In this document: positions 62,598-64,000 of the stretch, one piece after another
How the letters are laid out: the number at the start of each line of letters is the position of its first letter
Numbering within the stretch: position 1 is the stretch's first letter
NCBI GenBank assembly: GCA_963805505.1
Contig: CAWDUP010000004.1
Span: 440,279 to 504,278, forward strand
Length of the DNA: 64,000 bases
Direction: 5' to 3'
From: JANPBY01 sp963805505
GTDB taxonomy: Bacteria; Actinomycetota; Actinomycetes; DATJPE01
Notes under the pieces: model-generated
Told to the model about the DNA's origin: nothing
Database searches by the model: none
Seen by the model: only the letters and a program-made list of their open reading frames with translations
Made by a program: the position numbers and the translations under genes

Positions 62598-62636
62598 CAG
62601 AATGGCGGTTCGCTCACCAGAAGGCGATGCAGAACG
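62598..62636 (-). repeat. Dispersed repeat, copy F
   Basis: CAGAATGGCGGTTCGCTCAC then CAGAAGGCGATGCAGAACG is the best-preserved copy. It lies upstream of the SecDF-head-like lipoprotein gene and next to the IS110 remnant. Confidence 0.65.
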
Positions 62637-62784
62637 AAGCCTCTTGCTTGTCAAGGGTGGTTTCGGGCATGCCGGGATCGCCTCTTGGCAGGGACGGCGC
62701 CAGGGGCGTAGTTTCGCTGTGAGTCCGGGAGTGGCTTATCCGAAGAGCCGGCTATCAGGGTGTGGTGCCGGTCGCGCTGGAGTC

Positions 62785-63833
62785 AGAGACGTGCCCTGGT
62801 TGCCCTCCCGGACCCACTCATGTCCGGGGTCGGCGTCGTCGCGTAGCTGGCGAACACGGCGTCGCTGATTTTGCGCTTCAACGCCCGTCGGGCTTCCTTG
62901 CTTGATTTCCGGCTTCGATCTTGGCCCGGTAGTAGGCGCGGCCTGGGGTGTCACGGCGGAGCTGGGTGACTGCGGCCATGTGCAGGGCGTGGTTGAGCTG
63001 TCGGTTGCCTCGCGGGTTCAGTCGGTGCCTGATGACCAACCCGGAGGACGCCTCGATGGGGGCGGTGCCGTTGTAGGAGGCGTAGTGGCCCTTGGTCGGG
63101 AACCGGGTGATGTCCCCGGTGTGCCCGATCAGCAACGCGGCCACGATCGGTCCGACGCCGTAGACCTGGTGACGGTCGTACCCGACGCGGCGACCGCCGA
63201 GGCGGTCCGCTTGTTCACCTGCGCGATGGCCTTGTCCAGGCGCCTGATGTCAGCGACCAAGTCCAACGCCATCTCCTTACGCTGCTCCTCGACTGAGTTG
63301 GCCGGGTGGATGGCGCGCAGTCGAGAAACCGCTGCAGCAGCTGACAATCGGCGTTGCACCCACCGGGAGTCAGCGCCGCGATCAACGCATGCAGGCGGCA
63401 CACCGCTTGGGTTCAGCGAAGTCAGGTCCTGATGCCGGTCGGCCAATAGCCGCAGCACCATCGCGTGGTCCTCGACCACAACAGTGCGCAGATGCGGGTC
63501 CCGCAACGCCGCGATCGCGGTGGACAGCGCGCTCGTTCGGGTCGTTCTTGGACCCTCGACCGGAGCCGAGCAGGCGCACCCGAGCGGCCAGGGTGGCGGG
63601 GACGTCGACGACGTCCTCACCGGCGTGGACCAGCTGCTGGGCGAGCAGGAACCCCAGCCCGCCGGCGACTGAATCGCCCACCTGCGCGGGCGGTAGGAGT
63701 CCGCGAACTCCAACAACGCCGCGACCTGGGACCTGCCCGCGCTCACCTTGATCCTGGCGAGCTCACATTCGGACTCGTCGATCACCACCGCTGTGTGGGT
63801 GGCCTTGTGCGGGTCAATACCGATCAACACCAT
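62785..63833 (-). pseudogene. IS110-family transposase, multiply frameshifted
   Basis: ATG 63833 (AAGAAGGAACCC upstream) starts MVLIGIDPHKATHTAVVIDE, the DEDD-type N-terminus of IS110 transposases. Further pieces appear in different frames: FLLAQQLVHAGEDVVDVPATLAARVR, then RHQDLTSLN, EEQRKEMALDLVADIRRLD and the Transposase_20 region FPTKGHYASYNGTAPIEASSG with RLNPRGNRQLNHALHMAAV. The tail ALKRKISDAVFASY ends near 62785. At least four frame changes make it non-functional as written. Confidence 0.85.
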
Positions 63834-64000
63834 GGGTTCCTTCTTAGGGAACCAGTAGGGATCGGCGGCTGCAGGCACTCCTGATGCGAACCGGTGCTTG
63901 CCTCTTGCGAGCCACGCCACCGCCTAGGGAAACCTGGCGGGCCGACGCTTCGTTCGAAAGCCAACCGACACCGGCAGCAGGCACTTCACGAGACGACCCG
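62785..64000 (-). mobile_element. Remnant IS110-family insertion element
   Basis: The element consists of the broken transposase plus 167 bases of upstream non-coding DNA reaching the window end. IS110 elements have no terminal inverted repeats, so the exact ends are not visible. The upstream non-coding end is where members of this family encode the bridge RNA. It marks the right border of the repeat-rich accessory region in this window. Confidence 0.7.

Noticed and set aside
57830..62636. Classical integron attC sites
   Set aside because: The repeats lack paired RYYYAAC/GTTRRRY ends, and no integrase gene is in the window.

Overview
The window is G+C-rich, densely packed DNA from an actinobacterium. 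The lineage calls rest on a mycothiol synthase (MshD), a GlnR-type orphan regulator, a PHO-box-controlled pst operon, frequent GTG starts, many ATGA/GTGA stop-start overlaps and leaderless promoters. Gene order from about 1 to 9 kb (FABP-like protein, DUF1416/rhodanese, thioredoxin, GlnR, MshD) resembles the Mycobacterium tuberculosis Rv0813c-Rv0819 neighbourhood. The following ppk-mutT1 pair and pst genes resemble phosphate loci of Streptomyces and mycobacteria. I cannot name a family or genus.

Layout. 0-4.9 kb: the end of a probable heliorhodopsin gene, a nitrobindin-like/Fur/YgfZ operon, and a sulfur-transfer operon (DUF4395, rhodanese, DUF1416) preceded by a cysteine-rich leader peptide with its own promoter. 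4.9-8.7 kb: thioredoxin, membrane protein, MoaD-like protein, hydrolase, then divergent glnR and mshD. 8.8-17.7 kb: phosphate block (ppk, mutT1-like, pstSCAB, and convergent pit with its PhoU-like partner). 17.8-38.3 kb: metabolism and regulation (IclR/HMG-CoA lyase, GH15, aldehyde dehydrogenase operon, TetR-MFS, a ThDP enzyme followed by two peptidase-S51-like proteins, one fused to a CysRS-type C-terminal domain, PPDK, Na+/H+ antiporter, kinase, PurU, SpoIIE phosphatase). 38.3-42.3 kb: small stress-type proteins, FHA protein, M1 peptidase, glycosyltransferase. 42.3-48.7 kb: a glucoside-uptake cluster (GH1, LacI regulator, two permeases, binding lipoprotein) bracketed by two matching LacI-type operators. 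48.7-55 kb: DUF4032, PfkB kinase, SDR, MarR/hydrolase pair.

55-64 kb is different. Small lipoproteins and membrane proteins, an apparently extra FolD, a HIT-like protein, truncated cupin and luciferase-like genes and a decayed IS110 element are separated by copies of a short dispersed repeat, giving a cassette-like accessory region. One 88-residue membrane protein gene occurs twice here, duplicated with its upstream DNA.

Several genes carry single-base frameshifts (mutT1-like, pstS, pstC, an unknown gene near 53.5 kb, a SecDF-head lipoprotein near 62.3 kb, the transposase). Those in the pst operon hit otherwise perfectly conserved core genes, so residual indel errors in the assembly are the simplest explanation. 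The sequence alone cannot exclude real mutations.
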